In this document: positions 24,882 to 32,684 of the stretch, in pieces | How the letters are laid out: each line of letters opens with the position of its first letter | Numbering within the stretch: position 1 is the stretch's first letter | Source of the DNA: Burkholderia catarinensis | GTDB taxonomy: Bacteria > Pseudomonadota > Gammaproteobacteria > Burkholderiales > Burkholderiaceae | Assembly (NCBI RefSeq): GCF_001883705.2 | Contig: NZ_MDEQ02000004.1 | Location: 349,020 to 413,019, forward strand | Reading direction: 5' to 3' | DNA: 64,000 bases | Program-made: the position numbers and the translations under genes | Notes under the pieces: generated by a model | Database searches by the model: none | What the model saw: only the letters and a program-made list of their open reading frames with translations | Told to the model about the DNA's origin: nothing

Positions 24882-25760
24882 ATGGACGTGATTCGACAGA
24901 TCACGGGGGCGGCAACGCAGGCGGGGATCGCGACAGAGCGCGTGCGGCAGATGGTTCGCATATTCGATCGGAACCGTGCGGCCAGCATGGCGACGGTCGA
25001 CATGCTGCAGCGTCTCGCAACCGGCAATCTGAGCAGCGCAGCCGAGCTGCTGACAGGCGCGACGAGCGCGCTGTCCGTCGCGTCCGATCTGTTTCCACAG
25101 GTCGGCGCTGTCGTGCGCAGCTTCAACGCGACGCAGGCGTCGATCGGCTCGATTTTGAAGGCTGTCGACGGATCGAATTTTCCCCTTGTGCGGGCTGCCG
25201 CCGACAGCGTGAAGTCGGCGCTTGGTGGGGCGTGGAATCAATTCAATGCGGCTGTCGGCCTGAAGGACTCGGCGGTGCTCGACGTGATCAAGTCGACGGG
25301 CGTCGGCTCGATGTTGTCGGGTCTGGTCGACGGTGCCTCGTCGAGCACGCCGCACCTGATGACGATGACGACCGATGCCGGCGACGCGTTCCACTTCAAC
25401 CTGTCGACGGCCGCTCACGACAAGCTGCGGCGGGCGACGCGGTATCGCGTGGCGTCTCAGGAGCGGCTGAATCGTCAGGAGGCGCTGCAGCCTGTCAGCG
25501 AAGGGGGCGAGACGATCACGCTGTCGGGTGTCGTATTCCCGGCGCTCGGGGCCGGCACGAAGCAGATCACCCGCTTGCGAGCGATCGGCGGCCGGATGAA
25601 GCCCGTGCAGCTCACGACCGGCGACGGCGAAGTGCTCGGCCGCTGGCTGTTGCAGGCGATCGAGGAGGAGCAGGACGCGCTGCTCGCCGATGGCATGCCG
25701 CGCAAACAAACATTCTCGGTGGAGTTCGGCCGCTATGGCGAAGACTTTAAGAACGTCTGA
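24882..25760 (+). CDS. U: tail protein U with N-terminal extension
   Basis: A 292-residue protein. The C-terminal 120 residues match the P2 gpU family (FHFNLSTAAHDKLRRATRYRV, FPALGAGTKQITRLRAIGGRMKPVQLTTGDGEVLG, then RWLLQAIEEEQDALLADGMPRKQTF). P2 gpU is only about 159 residues; here about 130 helical, Ala-rich residues precede it. It caps the tail tube end. It overlaps X by 26 bp. Confidence 0.85.
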   Translation: MDVIRQITGAATQAGIATERVRQMVRIFDRNRAASMATVDMLQRLATGNLSSAAELLTGATSALSVASDLFPQVGAVVRSFNATQASIGSILKAVDGSNFPLVRAAADSVKSALGGAWNQFNAAVGLKDSAVLDVIKSTGVGSMLSGLVDGASSSTPHLMTMTTDAGDAFHFNLSTAAHDKLRRATRYRVASQERLNRQEALQPVSEGGETITLSGVVFPALGAGTKQITRLRAIGGRMKPVQLTTGDGEVLGRWLLQAIEEEQDALLADGMPRKQTFSVEFGRYGEDFKNV

Positions 25761-25941
25761 CGGTGACGTGCTCGACACGCTTTGCTATCGCTTCTATGGA
25801 ACGCTGCAGGGCACCGTCGAGGCCGTCTATGACGCGAATCCGGGGCTGGCGAATCGACCGCAGCCTTTCCCGTCCGGCGTCGAGATCCTGATGCCGGATC
25901 TCGACGCGCCGCGCGTCGAGTCAGTCCAGCTATGGACGTAG
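25735..25941 (+). CDS. X: tail protein X (LysM-like)
   Basis: A 68-residue P2 gpX-type protein with one LysM-like unit: GDVLDTLCYRFYG, then VYDANPGLANRPQPFPSGVEILMPDL. It is thought to bind peptidoglycan or help tail completion. The ATG at 25735 was chosen because it gives the family's usual length and overlaps the U end. Confidence 0.88.
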   Translation: MAKTLRTSDGDVLDTLCYRFYGTLQGTVEAVYDANPGLANRPQPFPSGVEILMPDLDAPRVESVQLWT

Positions 25942-25950
25942 GGAGGTGCG

Positions 25951-27000
25951 ATGGAAGCGATCTTTCAGGTCGTCGCGAACGGCTCGGACGTGACCAAGGT
26001 CATTCAGGATCGCGTGCTCGAGATTCGGGCGATCGACAAACCCGGTCTAGACGCAGATGAATGCACGATCACGCTCGACGATCGCGACGGCCGCATCGAG
26101 TTTCCTCCGAAGGGCGCGACGTTGAAGGTGTCGATCGGATGGGAGGGGCAGGGGCTGTCGATGCTCGGCGAGTATGCCGTCGACGAGGTCGGTGTGCGTG
26201 GGCCGCCGGCCAGCGTTGTGATCAAGGGCAAGCCGGCGAACATGCGCGCGACGTCGAAAACGCAGCGAAATGGGAGCTGGTCGAATGCGAAGCTGGCCGA
26301 CATCGTTGGCGACGTTGCGCGTCGCAACAAGTGGTCGGCCGCGTGTGACGTCGACGTCGTCGTGCCGCGTATCGACCAGTTTGGCGAAAGCGATCTGCAC
26401 TTCATCACGCGCGTTGCTCGCCTCTACGGCGCGACGGCGACGGTCAAGGCCGGCAAGCTGATCGTGCTGCCTCGCGGCGCTGGTAAGAGCGCGAGCGGCA
26501 AGCCGCTGCCGATCGTAACGCTCACGCCCGGCGATCTGCTCGACTACGACATCAACTTCCCGGATCGCGCGAGCTTTGCGGCCGTTCGCACGAAGGTGCA
26601 CGACCGCAAGACGGGGAAGAAGATCGATCTGACGATCCCGAATCCGGATGCCCCGCCAGGTGCGTCCGCGGTGCATACCGAACGGCATGCGTTCGCCAGT
26701 CCGGAAGCCGCGAAGGCCGGTGCGACGTCGCGACTGGCGACGCTCAACCGCCATACGTCGACGAGTCGGCTGACGATGCGCGGCCGAGCAGATCTGTCGG
26801 CGGAAAAGACGGTCGCGCTGAAGGGGTTCAAGACCGGTGTGGACGGCGAGTTTCTGATCGAGTCGGTCGAACACACGTTCGCGTCGCGCGGGTGGATCAC
26901 GGTCGTCTCATTGAACGGAGGGAACAAGGGGAAGGCGAAGGTCGGGCACAAGAAGAAGTCGGGCAAGAAAATCACTCTGGTGGTGCCGGCGCCGCAGTAA
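25951..27000 (+). CDS. D: late control / baseplate hub protein D
   Basis: A 349-residue P2 gpD-type hub protein, homologous to T4 gp27 and the VgrG N-terminal region. It shows IDKPGLDADECTITLDDRDGRIEFP and LSMLGEYAVDEVGVRGPPA, then SDLHFITRVARLYGATATVKAGKL. The last 20 residues are Lys-rich. It forms the central hub on which the V spike sits. A terminator follows. Confidence 0.92.
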   Translation: MEAIFQVVANGSDVTKVIQDRVLEIRAIDKPGLDADECTITLDDRDGRIEFPPKGATLKVSIGWEGQGLSMLGEYAVDEVGVRGPPASVVIKGKPANMRATSKTQRNGSWSNAKLADIVGDVARRNKWSAACDVDVVVPRIDQFGESDLHFITRVARLYGATATVKAGKLIVLPRGAGKSASGKPLPIVTLTPGDLLDYDINFPDRASFAAVRTKVHDRKTGKKIDLTIPNPDAPPGASAVHTERHAFASPEAAKAGATSRLATLNRHTSTSRLTMRGRADLSAEKTVALKGFKTGVDGEFLIESVEHTFASRGWITVVSLNGGNKGKAKVGHKKKSGKKITLVVPAPQ

Positions 27001-27021
27001 CGCGTCGCGCATCCTATTTAC

Positions 27022-27058
27022 AGGCCGCTCACGGGCAACCGTGGCGGCCTTTCTTTTT
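27022..27058 (+). terminator. terminator after tail operon
   Basis: AGGCCGC (27022-27028) and GCGGCCT (27044-27050) plus a T-rich run. Confidence 0.8.
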
Positions 27059-27075
27059 ATCGGGAAGGGGAACCG

Positions 27076-27360
27076 ATGCAAGACCACGAAAAGACGATTC
27101 TGGAGCTGATCATCATGGGCGGATTGATCGGCATCGCGAAGGTGTTGGTAGGCGGGGAGCAACTGACTTTTCGGCTCGTTGCAGGCCGGGCCATGCTCGG
27201 ATCGGCGACGTCGATGGTGGCCGGCATTGCGCTGCTGCAGATCCCGGATCTGCCGCCGATTGCGCTGCTCGGTCTGGGGAGCGCGCTCGGCATTGTGGGG
27301 TCGCAGTACCTCGAGGTGCTGCTGCGTCGAAATGCAAAGCGTGTGTTTGGGGGGAAGTGA
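27076..27360 (+). CDS. phage holin
   Basis: 94 residues with three hydrophobic segments (about 9-27, 39-57 and 60-77) and a basic C-terminus (RRNAKRVFGGK), a class I holin layout. It lies directly before the endolysin and spanin genes. It would form the pores that release the endolysin. It has its own ribosome site (GGGAAGGGG). Confidence 0.85.
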   Translation: MQDHEKTILELIIMGGLIGIAKVLVGGEQLTFRLVAGRAMLGSATSMVAGIALLQIPDLPPIALLGLGSALGIVGSQYLEVLLRRNAKRVFGGK

Positions 27361-27362
27361 CG

Positions 27363-27857
27363 ATGGCGCGAATCAGTGTTGCCGCCGCAGGCGGAAAGAA
27401 CCGCGTGGCGTTTCTCGATGCAATCGCGGTAAGCGAGATCAGCTCGGCGCTGCTCGCGAAGTCGGACGACGGGTACAACGTGCTGGTCGGGTCGACTGCA
27501 TCGCGGCCTCTGCTGTTTTCGAGCTACGCGACGCATCCGAACGTCCTCAACCGGCAGATCCGCGTTCCGTCGACGGCGGCCGGCCGTTACCAGATCCTCA
27601 CGCGCTGGTGGCGGATCTATCAGGCGCAAATGAAGCTGCCGGACTTCGCGCCGGTGTCGCAGGATCGGTACGCGCTGCAGCAGCTTCGCGAGCATGGAGC
27701 GTTACCGTTGATCGATGTCGGGCGGTTTCGAGAAGCCGTCGCGAAGGTGTCGAAGGTGTGGGCCAGTCTGCCGGGGGCCGGGTACGGTCAGCATGAGAAC
27801 GACATCGAGCATTTGCTGACCGCGTATCGCGCGGCCGGCGGGGAGGTGATCGCATGA
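27363..27857 (+). CDS. endolysin, lambda R-type transglycosylase
   Basis: A 164-residue relative of lambda R. The strongest matches are AFLDAIAVSE (catalytic Glu near residue 25), GYNVLVGS, TAAGRYQILTRWWRIYQ, ALQQLREHGALPLIDVG and WASLPGAGYGQHE. It cuts glycan strands by transglycosylation. No signal peptide is visible, so export needs the holin. It overlaps the spanin by 4 bp. Confidence 0.92.
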   Translation: MARISVAAAGGKNRVAFLDAIAVSEISSALLAKSDDGYNVLVGSTASRPLLFSSYATHPNVLNRQIRVPSTAAGRYQILTRWWRIYQAQMKLPDFAPVSQDRYALQQLREHGALPLIDVGRFREAVAKVSKVWASLPGAGYGQHENDIEHLLTAYRAAGGEVIA

Positions 27858-28348
27858 CCTGGATCGATCCGCGTATCTGGCTGCTCGTCGTTGCCGGCGT
27901 CATTGCCGGCTCGGCCTGCGGATATTTCAAGGGGCATCGTGACGCTGACCAGTCCGCGAAGGTTGCGGATCAGGCGAGGCAGATCGACGACCTTGTGAAC
28001 GAGCGTAACGAGTTTCGCCGCCGATTGGGGGCACAACAGGAGATCGCAACCGATGCTGCGAAAGAACGTGATCAAGCGGTGGCTGATGCCGCTGCTGCTG
28101 ATGGAGCTGCTGATGGGTTGCGCCGGCAAGTCGCCGCGCTCGTTGCCGACGTCCGGCGTGCCGGCGCTTCGGCCGGAAGCACGACAGCCGGCGACGCCCT
28201 CGATCTGCTTGCCGACGTGTTCGGCCGGGCTGACGAGCGCGCGGGAGAGCTGGCGAGGATCGCTGACGAGCGAGGTATCGCCGGCCAGCAGTGCGAGCGT
28301 AGTTACGACGCGTTGACCGCCGACACACAAACCAATCCGCCGCGATAG
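27854..28348 (+). CDS. Rz: i-spanin Rz
   Basis: A 164-residue inner-membrane spanin: one N-terminal membrane helix (WLLVVAGVIAGSACGYF) followed by a long periplasmic coiled coil (DQARQIDDLVNERNEFRRRL). It pairs with the nested Rz1 lipoprotein to fuse membranes at the last step of lysis. Confidence 0.88.
   Translation: MTWIDPRIWLLVVAGVIAGSACGYFKGHRDADQSAKVADQARQIDDLVNERNEFRRRLGAQQEIATDAAKERDQAVADAAAADGAADGLRRQVAALVADVRRAGASAGSTTAGDALDLLADVFGRADERAGELARIADERGIAGQQCERSYDALTADTQTNPPR
28053..28316 (+). CDS. Rz1: o-spanin Rz1 lipoprotein, nested in Rz
   Basis: An 87-residue lipoprotein encoded entirely inside Rz in another frame. It has a basic N-terminus (MLRKNVIKRW), a hydrophobic stretch and a lipobox LLMGCAG (Cys about residue 23), then a Pro-rich segment (SPRSLPTSGVPALRPEA). 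This is the classic embedded Rz/Rz1 layout. Confidence 0.85.
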   Translation: MLRKNVIKRWLMPLLLMELLMGCAGKSPRSLPTSGVPALRPEARQPATPSICLPTCSAGLTSARESWRGSLTSEVSPASSASVVTTR

Positions 28349-28385
28349 AGCGGCGATCGAGGCCGGGTGGTCTCGAAAGAAACAG

Positions 28386-28427
28386 GGCGACCGGGGAAAT
28401 GTTCGCGCATTGACCCGGTCGCCTTTC
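28386..28427 (+). terminator. terminator after lysis cassette
   Basis: GGCGACCGGG (28386-28395) and CCCGGTCGCC (28414-28423), with TTT directly after. Confidence 0.7.
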
Positions 28428-28515
28428 CACTGTCTACGCCAGTGAATCAGCCAAGGCCCTGCTTACCTACGTAGGCGGGCCGGATTCTACACCAAGTTTA
28501 AAAACGGCTTTCACA

Positions 28516-29307
28516 ATGGCAAATCCCATCATTCCTTGGATCGGCGGCAAGCGCCGTCTGGCAGATCACATCATCCCGCGTTTTCCTGCGCACGACTGCT
28601 ATGTCGAGGTGTTCGCGGGCGGGGCCGCGCTGTATTTCATGCGTCCGCCGGCAAAGGTCGAAGTCGTCAACGACGTGAACGGCGAGCTGATCAACCTATA
28701 CCGCGTCGTGCAGCACCACCTGGAGGAGTTCGTGCGGCAATTCAAGTGGGCGCTGACGAGCCGGCAGGTGTTCGAATGGCTCAAGCACACGATCCCGGAA
28801 ACGCTCACCGATATCCAGCGTGCGGCACGGTTCTACTACCTTCAGAAAAGTTGCTTTGGGGCGAAGCTGGAGGGGCAGTCGTTCGGCACGGCGACGACAA
28901 CGCCGCCCGGTCTGAACCTGCTGCGCATTGAGGAGGATCTGTCAGCGGCCCACCTGCGGCTCGCAAACTCGTTCATCGAGCGTCTGGATTGGGCTGCGTG
29001 CATCGATCGCTATGATCGGCCGCACACGCTGTTCTATTTGGATCCGCCGTATTACGAGACGGAAGGGTACGGCGTGGCGTTTCCGTTCTCGGAGTACGAG
29101 AAGATGGCGCAGCGTCTGCGGTCGATCAAGGGGCGCGCGATCGTGAGCCTCAACGACCATCCCGATATTCGGCGTGTGTTCGACGGGTTTCACATCGAGA
29201 CCGTGCCGATCCAGTACACCGTAGGCGGGGGAGGGAGGGCTGCCGAACGAAACGAGCTGATCATCTTCAGTTGGGATGACGCTGCGCAGCCTGTGGGGCT
29301 GTTCTAA
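28516..29307 (+). CDS. D12/Dam-type adenine N6-methyltransferase
   Basis: A 263-residue Dam-like DNA adenine methylase. It shows WIGGKRRL (8-15) and VEVFAGGAALYF (SAM binding, about 30-41), and the catalytic DPPY at 176-179. No partner endonuclease is adjacent, so it looks like an orphan methylase, perhaps shielding phage DNA from restriction. It is the last rightward gene and is convergent with the toxin cassette. A weak dispersed-motif copy lies inside it (28846-28858). Confidence 0.88.
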   Translation: MANPIIPWIGGKRRLADHIIPRFPAHDCYVEVFAGGAALYFMRPPAKVEVVNDVNGELINLYRVVQHHLEEFVRQFKWALTSRQVFEWLKHTIPETLTDIQRAARFYYLQKSCFGAKLEGQSFGTATTTPPGLNLLRIEEDLSAAHLRLANSFIERLDWAACIDRYDRPHTLFYLDPPYYETEGYGVAFPFSEYEKMAQRLRSIKGRAIVSLNDHPDIRRVFDGFHIETVPIQYTVGGGGRAAERNELIIFSWDDAAQPVGLF

Positions 29308-29312
29308 CCGAT

Positions 29313-29342
29313 GATGCCGGCGCGGACTATTGCGCCGGCATC
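29313..29342. terminator. hairpin shared by convergent genes
   Basis: GATGCCGGCGC (29313-29323) and GCGCCGGCATC (29332-29342) form a perfect 11-bp stem between the methylase stop and the immunity gene stop. It likely works in both directions. Confidence 0.65.
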
Positions 29343-29346
29343 GCGC

Positions 29347-30057
29347 TTACAAGTCGGCGAATGCTGGCAGGAGATCTTGGTCGACGAGCCGGACCTCGAT
29401 GCGATTTGCCGTCTCGATGTGCTCGGGATTCTGCATCGAGAACGGAGCATCGATTGTGCTGACGATGATTGTGCCAGTCTGGGCCTTGCCGGCCTCCGGG
29501 ACTGGAACAATCTCGCGGGCCTCAGGAACCTGCTGCTGTGTTATGACAGTTGGCAGGTAAAGCATCCAGCCGACGCCGGGTTTGTCGTCGAAAACTTGCT
29601 TTGCCACGTAGCTTCGCGGGGAGACCGTGACGTAGGCCGGGTCGAACGCCGTAACGATGGAGCGAACGATTCTGAGCACCACATCGAGATTGTCGAGGAC
29701 TGCCGAGTCCGACATCGATAGCTCAAACGAATTATAAGTGCCTGCCTCATTGAGATGGCATGCGAGGGTCGCGCCGCGCGCGTCGCCTTCGTTGCCGTCC
29801 CATAACGCCACATATGTTGTCGTTGGATCTGCTGCGAACTTATGCTTCAGTACGGCTTGGATTGCGGTTGATGGTGCCCCGTCTTCGAACGCGGGGTAGA
29901 GCAACGCCTCGTCGCGGCTTTTCCCGCGTGCGTACCAGCGGCTAAACTTTGGGTCGATCTGGGCCAGCTCGGTCGTCACGACTTGAATGCGTGATAGTGC
30001 CAGCTCGAAGTTCATCGGATCGAGCGTTGCGTCCTTGAATTGAAGCCTGAAGTCCAT
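29347..30057 (-). CDS. Imm52-family immunity protein (TsiT-like)
   Basis: A 236-residue protein. The pattern resembles Imm52 (DFRLQFKDATLDPMNFELAL at the start, then PAFEDGAPSTAIQAVL and YVTVSPRSYV). Imm52 proteins are the known partners of Tox-REase-5 nucleases, and the gene directly upstream encodes one. It would bind and block the toxin in the producing cell. In P. aeruginosa the equivalent place is held by TsiT (PA3908). The family call is from pattern memory; the context is strong. Confidence 0.75.
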   Translation of the reverse strand: MDFRLQFKDATLDPMNFELALSRIQVVTTELAQIDPKFSRWYARGKSRDEALLYPAFEDGAPSTAIQAVLKHKFAADPTTTYVALWDGNEGDARGATLACHLNEAGTYNSFELSMSDSAVLDNLDVVLRIVRSIVTAFDPAYVTVSPRSYVAKQVFDDKPGVGWMLYLPTVITQQQVPEAREIVPVPEAGKAQTGTIIVSTIDAPFSMQNPEHIETANRIEVRLVDQDLLPAFADL

Positions 30058-30069
30058 ATTCGTCTCGGA

Positions 30070-30681
30070 TTACGGTTGCACGACCGACTGTACTCGGTAG
30101 GTGGTCAAGTAGGGAAGCATGAACTCCTGCGTATCAGCTTCTTCAAAGTACCATTTCAGGCGAGCTGGAGGGTTTGCGTTCACCTTTTTCGCTTGCCGGA
30201 TCAAGGCATTCTGAAGGTCTTCGTGACCGTCGAACCATTCACGCGGCTGAAGTTCGCCGTATTTGTTGCGCTCTAAAAACTTGGCGTAAAGTGATTTTGC
30301 TTCTTGCAGCAAGCACTCGGCGGGCACGAATCCGTCGAAATCAGTTCCGAGCCACACCCATTCCTCGCTCCACCCCTCGTCGACGTTATACGGCCGCCCG
30401 GTGATGCGGCCTTGGTACGTGCGAGCATGTGCCGACATGTGATGGTTTCTTCGTAAAGGCTGTCCAGATTCTTCCGGCGGACACTTCTTGCATTTCTCTC
30501 CGGTACGCGGCACGGCCTTGGCGTCCGTCTTGGCCTTGCTCTCGTCCTTCGGCGTATCGCTAGACAGGCTCGCCGTCCCCGCCAGCCCCAGTCCGCCCAA
30601 CAAGGCGACGCCAGCTCGCGCCAATACCGGCCCAAGCTCCGCCGCTGCTGCTTCGATTATCGGTACCGCGAATCCCGCCAT
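30070..30681 (-). CDS. Tox-REase-5 nuclease effector (TseT-like)
   Basis: A 203-residue toxin. The N-terminal 35 residues are hydrophobic (ELGPVLARAGVALLGGLGLAG) and may help secretion or membrane passage. KCKKCPP follows at 64-69. The Tox-REase-5 core is RTYQGRITGRPYN, then GTDFDGF (D114/D116) and QEAKSLYAKF (E127, K129), which fit a D...ExK nuclease site. It probably cuts target-cell DNA after type VI delivery. AGGAG lies 8 bp upstream. Its first 122 bp overlap the upstream gene in another frame. Confidence 0.8.
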   Translation of the reverse strand: MAGFAVPIIEAAAAELGPVLARAGVALLGGLGLAGTASLSSDTPKDESKAKTDAKAVPRTGEKCKKCPPEESGQPLRRNHHMSAHARTYQGRITGRPYNVDEGWSEEWVWLGTDFDGFVPAECLLQEAKSLYAKFLERNKYGELQPREWFDGHEDLQNALIRQAKKVNANPPARLKWYFEEADTQEFMLPYLTTYRVQSVVQP

Positions 30682-31036
30682 CGGGTGATCTCCTGTCGTA
30701 TTCCGGATGTTCGATGCGCCATTTCATGACGCGGAAATAGTCGTGAAAGCGTTCGTCTGGCGATCGTCCAGGGCGGGTGAGCCATGTACGTGTCGCCGGC
30801 TTCGTATAGAAACTCGGTGCATATGCTTCGACGTGGAGAAACGCTTCGACGTTTTCGTCGACGCGAATGCCAAGCTGTCGAGCTGCAACGTATGCGTTCC
30901 AGAGCCGCGCGGACAGCGTGCTGTCATCGGCAAGTTTCGGATCGGCTTTGACGAGATCCTGTCGGACGCGCTCGACGTACCCGCGCGCGTCGATCTCGGC
31001 AAGGCCAGCGACCTGTTCGCTTGTCAGTTCAAGCAT
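30560..31036 (-). CDS. probable effector co-chaperone (co-TecT-like)
   Basis: 158 residues. It lies between the DUF4123 chaperone and the nuclease, which is the slot of co-TecT in the P. aeruginosa TseT locus. The N-terminal 100 residues are helical (LELTSEQVAGLAEIDARGYVERV and RLWNAYVAARQLGI). The last 40 are low-complexity Gly/Arg/Ser where the gene overlaps the toxin start. The start overlaps the DUF4123 stop by 8 bp. Assignment rests mainly on gene order. Confidence 0.65.
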   Translation of the reverse strand: MLELTSEQVAGLAEIDARGYVERVRQDLVKADPKLADDSTLSARLWNAYVAARQLGIRVDENVEAFLHVEAYAPSFYTKPATRTWLTRPGRSPDERFHDYFRVMKWRIEHPEYDRRSPDGGIRGTDNRSSSGGAWAGIGASWRRLVGRTGAGGDGEPV

Positions 31037-31532
31037 GCGGGTGCACTCCCTTCAGTTTTCCATTCACTTCGACGAGCCAGTCGAATGTCGAGACGAAGAA
31101 CCGCATGCGCTGCGTGGATTCCATCAGCGACGCCATGTCGGCCATGATGCGGGCATCGTAGAAGCGGAGCAGGGCTGTGCTTCCGTCCGGCAAGCGTACG
31201 TCGAGGCGGCTGCGCAGCTCGTCAGCGAGCGATTCAATCGGATAGGCGCTGATCAGCCAGGACACGCCCGTCGGCCTGCTGGCCATTGCGGAAAGAATCC
31301 GCCGGGTGTTGCCGGCCGCACCTGCGTAGTCGAAAAGCCAAGGCCCTGCGTCGGCGAGCGACGCGTCAGGCGTGCTGTCGAATACGGCTACAGCCGACCG
31401 TGATCGTTGAGGCGTTGACCCATTGGCCGCGTCCGCGTAAAGCAGACCGTCGACAAGTGCGTAGAGATGCACCTGCATGGTCAACTGCTGTTGCCGCTTG
31501 AAGAAGAACGCTTCGATCGAGTTTTCTGTCAT
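31029..31532 (-). CDS. DUF4123 effector chaperone (TecT-like)
   Basis: A 167-residue DUF4123 protein: VHLYALVDGLLYADA at the start, ISAYPIESLADELRSRLDVRL in the middle and the family's LLRFYDARIMADMASLM, then FFVSTFDWLVEVNGKLK. DUF4123 proteins load effectors onto PAAR/VgrG tips. It starts 3 bp after the PAAR stop, so the two are coupled. Confidence 0.85.
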   Translation of the reverse strand: MTENSIEAFFFKRQQQLTMQVHLYALVDGLLYADAANGSTPQRSRSAVAVFDSTPDASLADAGPWLFDYAGAAGNTRRILSAMASRPTGVSWLISAYPIESLADELRSRLDVRLPDGSTALLRFYDARIMADMASLMESTQRMRFFVSTFDWLVEVNGKLKGVHPHA

Positions 31533-31535
31533 GTA

Positions 31536-31952
31536 CTACCCGCGCGCGATCATCGTCGCGGCGTTCTCGGCCGCAGCTTTCAGGCATTCGAGACAGAGCG
31601 TCGGCGAGGGTGCGAGCGCTGCTGCAGTGGCAGCGACGGCAGCAACTGCGCCGCCAGTCGACGCTTCTCCAGATCCGACGTCGTCGAGCGTCGCGGACGA
31701 CTGCGAGGCGATCAGTGTCGCCCCGCACGCGGTCTTCATGCCCTCGATGGCTGTTTCTCGCCCATCAAAGGTGTTCGAGTATTGTCGTCCGGTGGCGGGC
31801 AGGATCGGAAAGACCCCCTTGCACTGCGGGCAAAGTACCTTGTGCCCGACACCGGCAATGGGCTTTCCGTCAATGGTCGCGGTCGCGCTGCCCTCCAGCA
31901 CGCGGCCACCGTGCGTCGTCGTGTCGCCGACGCAGATCATGGCTCGGGCCAT
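31536..31952 (-). CDS. PAAR-domain spike-tip protein
   Basis: 138 residues with an N-terminal PAAR domain: ICVGDTTTHGGRVLEGSATATIDGKP, then GVGHKVLCPQCKGVFPIL, the Cys/His cluster expected of the metal-binding tip. An Ala-rich extension (about 105-125) and a CLECLKAAAENAA tail follow. It sits on a VgrG spike and carries the cargo bound by the DUF4123 chaperone. The phage tail spike V already has its own HxH tip, so a type VI role is more likely. No vgrG is in the window. Confidence 0.88.
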   Translation of the reverse strand: MARAMICVGDTTTHGGRVLEGSATATIDGKPIAGVGHKVLCPQCKGVFPILPATGRQYSNTFDGRETAIEGMKTACGATLIASQSSATLDDVGSGEASTGGAVAAVAATAAALAPSPTLCLECLKAAAENAATMIARG

Positions 31953-32042
31953 ATGTTCTCTCGTAGGTGTGGTTTTCGTATGAATTTACCATTTCCGGGA
32001 GAACGGCTGACCGTTGGCTCACTGGCAGTCAGTCAACTATTG

Positions 32043-32669
32043 TCAATCGAAGCGAGCGCCGTCGATCATGCGGCGGAGCTGGTCGAGCGCGAACGAGTCG
32101 GGATAGCCGTTCTTCTTCAATTCCAGTTCGGCAGCGCAGACCATTTTCTCCATGAGTCGCAGCGTTCGGCGGACATGCACGACTTCCAGCACAAAGCGCT
32201 GTTCAAGCGTCAGCGTGCGACTTTTCTTGAAGTTGGCCACGCTCCACGCGTCGCGCAATTCCTCCCATGTCAGTCGCTGGAACTCAGGCAACTTCGTTGC
32301 CTTGTCGGAGCCGGGATCTGGTTCTCCGGGGGCGTCATGGAGCTGGCATTTCATGGCTTCGCGGGCGCGCCACTCGTCGGAGAACGGTGCAACGGATGCG
32401 CGCGGGTTCCCCATCCTGCCTGCTCGCGTGATCTCCTTGTCGATCTTGATCGACAAGCGGCGCAACGGTGCCGCGTATTTCAACTCGTCGGCCCGTTCGA
32501 GGTACGCGATCATGCGCGTAGCATCGCCGGTAAGGGTGCCCATCTCGCGCAGCGTGATTCGCAGGTGTAGCACTTCGAGAATCAGCCGGTGGACGTCGGC
32601 ATACGTGCACGTGCGCCACCACGTCGACATCGCGTCGAACTGTGGCGGATCGAATGGGGGCAGTATCAT
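32043..32669 (-). CDS. unknown protein behind a LexA box
   Basis: 208 residues from ATG 32669 (MILPPFDPPQFDAMSTWW). I do not recognise it. It is helical and polar with two related segments (LILEVLHLRITLREMG and FVLEVVHVRRTLRLMEK), which suggests an internal duplication of a helical unit. A good promoter (32701-32729) and a perfect LexA box lie 16-60 bp upstream, so it should be induced by DNA damage. In phage 186 a LexA-controlled gene (tum) triggers induction; a similar role is possible but unproved. The frame is open to 32729, but that would swallow the LexA box. Confidence 0.6.
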   Translation of the reverse strand: MILPPFDPPQFDAMSTWWRTCTYADVHRLILEVLHLRITLREMGTLTGDATRMIAYLERADELKYAAPLRRLSIKIDKEITRAGRMGNPRASVAPFSDEWRAREAMKCQLHDAPGEPDPGSDKATKLPEFQRLTWEELRDAWSVANFKKSRTLTLEQRFVLEVVHVRRTLRLMEKMVCAAELELKKNGYPDSFALDQLRRMIDGARFD

Positions 32670-32684
32670 GATGCGCGGGTAACA

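Noticed and set aside
27159..27172. Further copy of the 13-bp motif (AACTGACTTTT)
   Set aside because: Three or more arm mismatches; not counted.
28516..29307. Restriction-modification system around the first methylase
   Set aside because: No endonuclease-like gene is adjacent; the methylase looks orphan.
31536..31952. PAAR protein as the phage's own spike tip
   Set aside because: The gene V product already ends with the HxH tip motif, and PAAR is coupled to DUF4123 on the other strand. Not excluded, but less likely.
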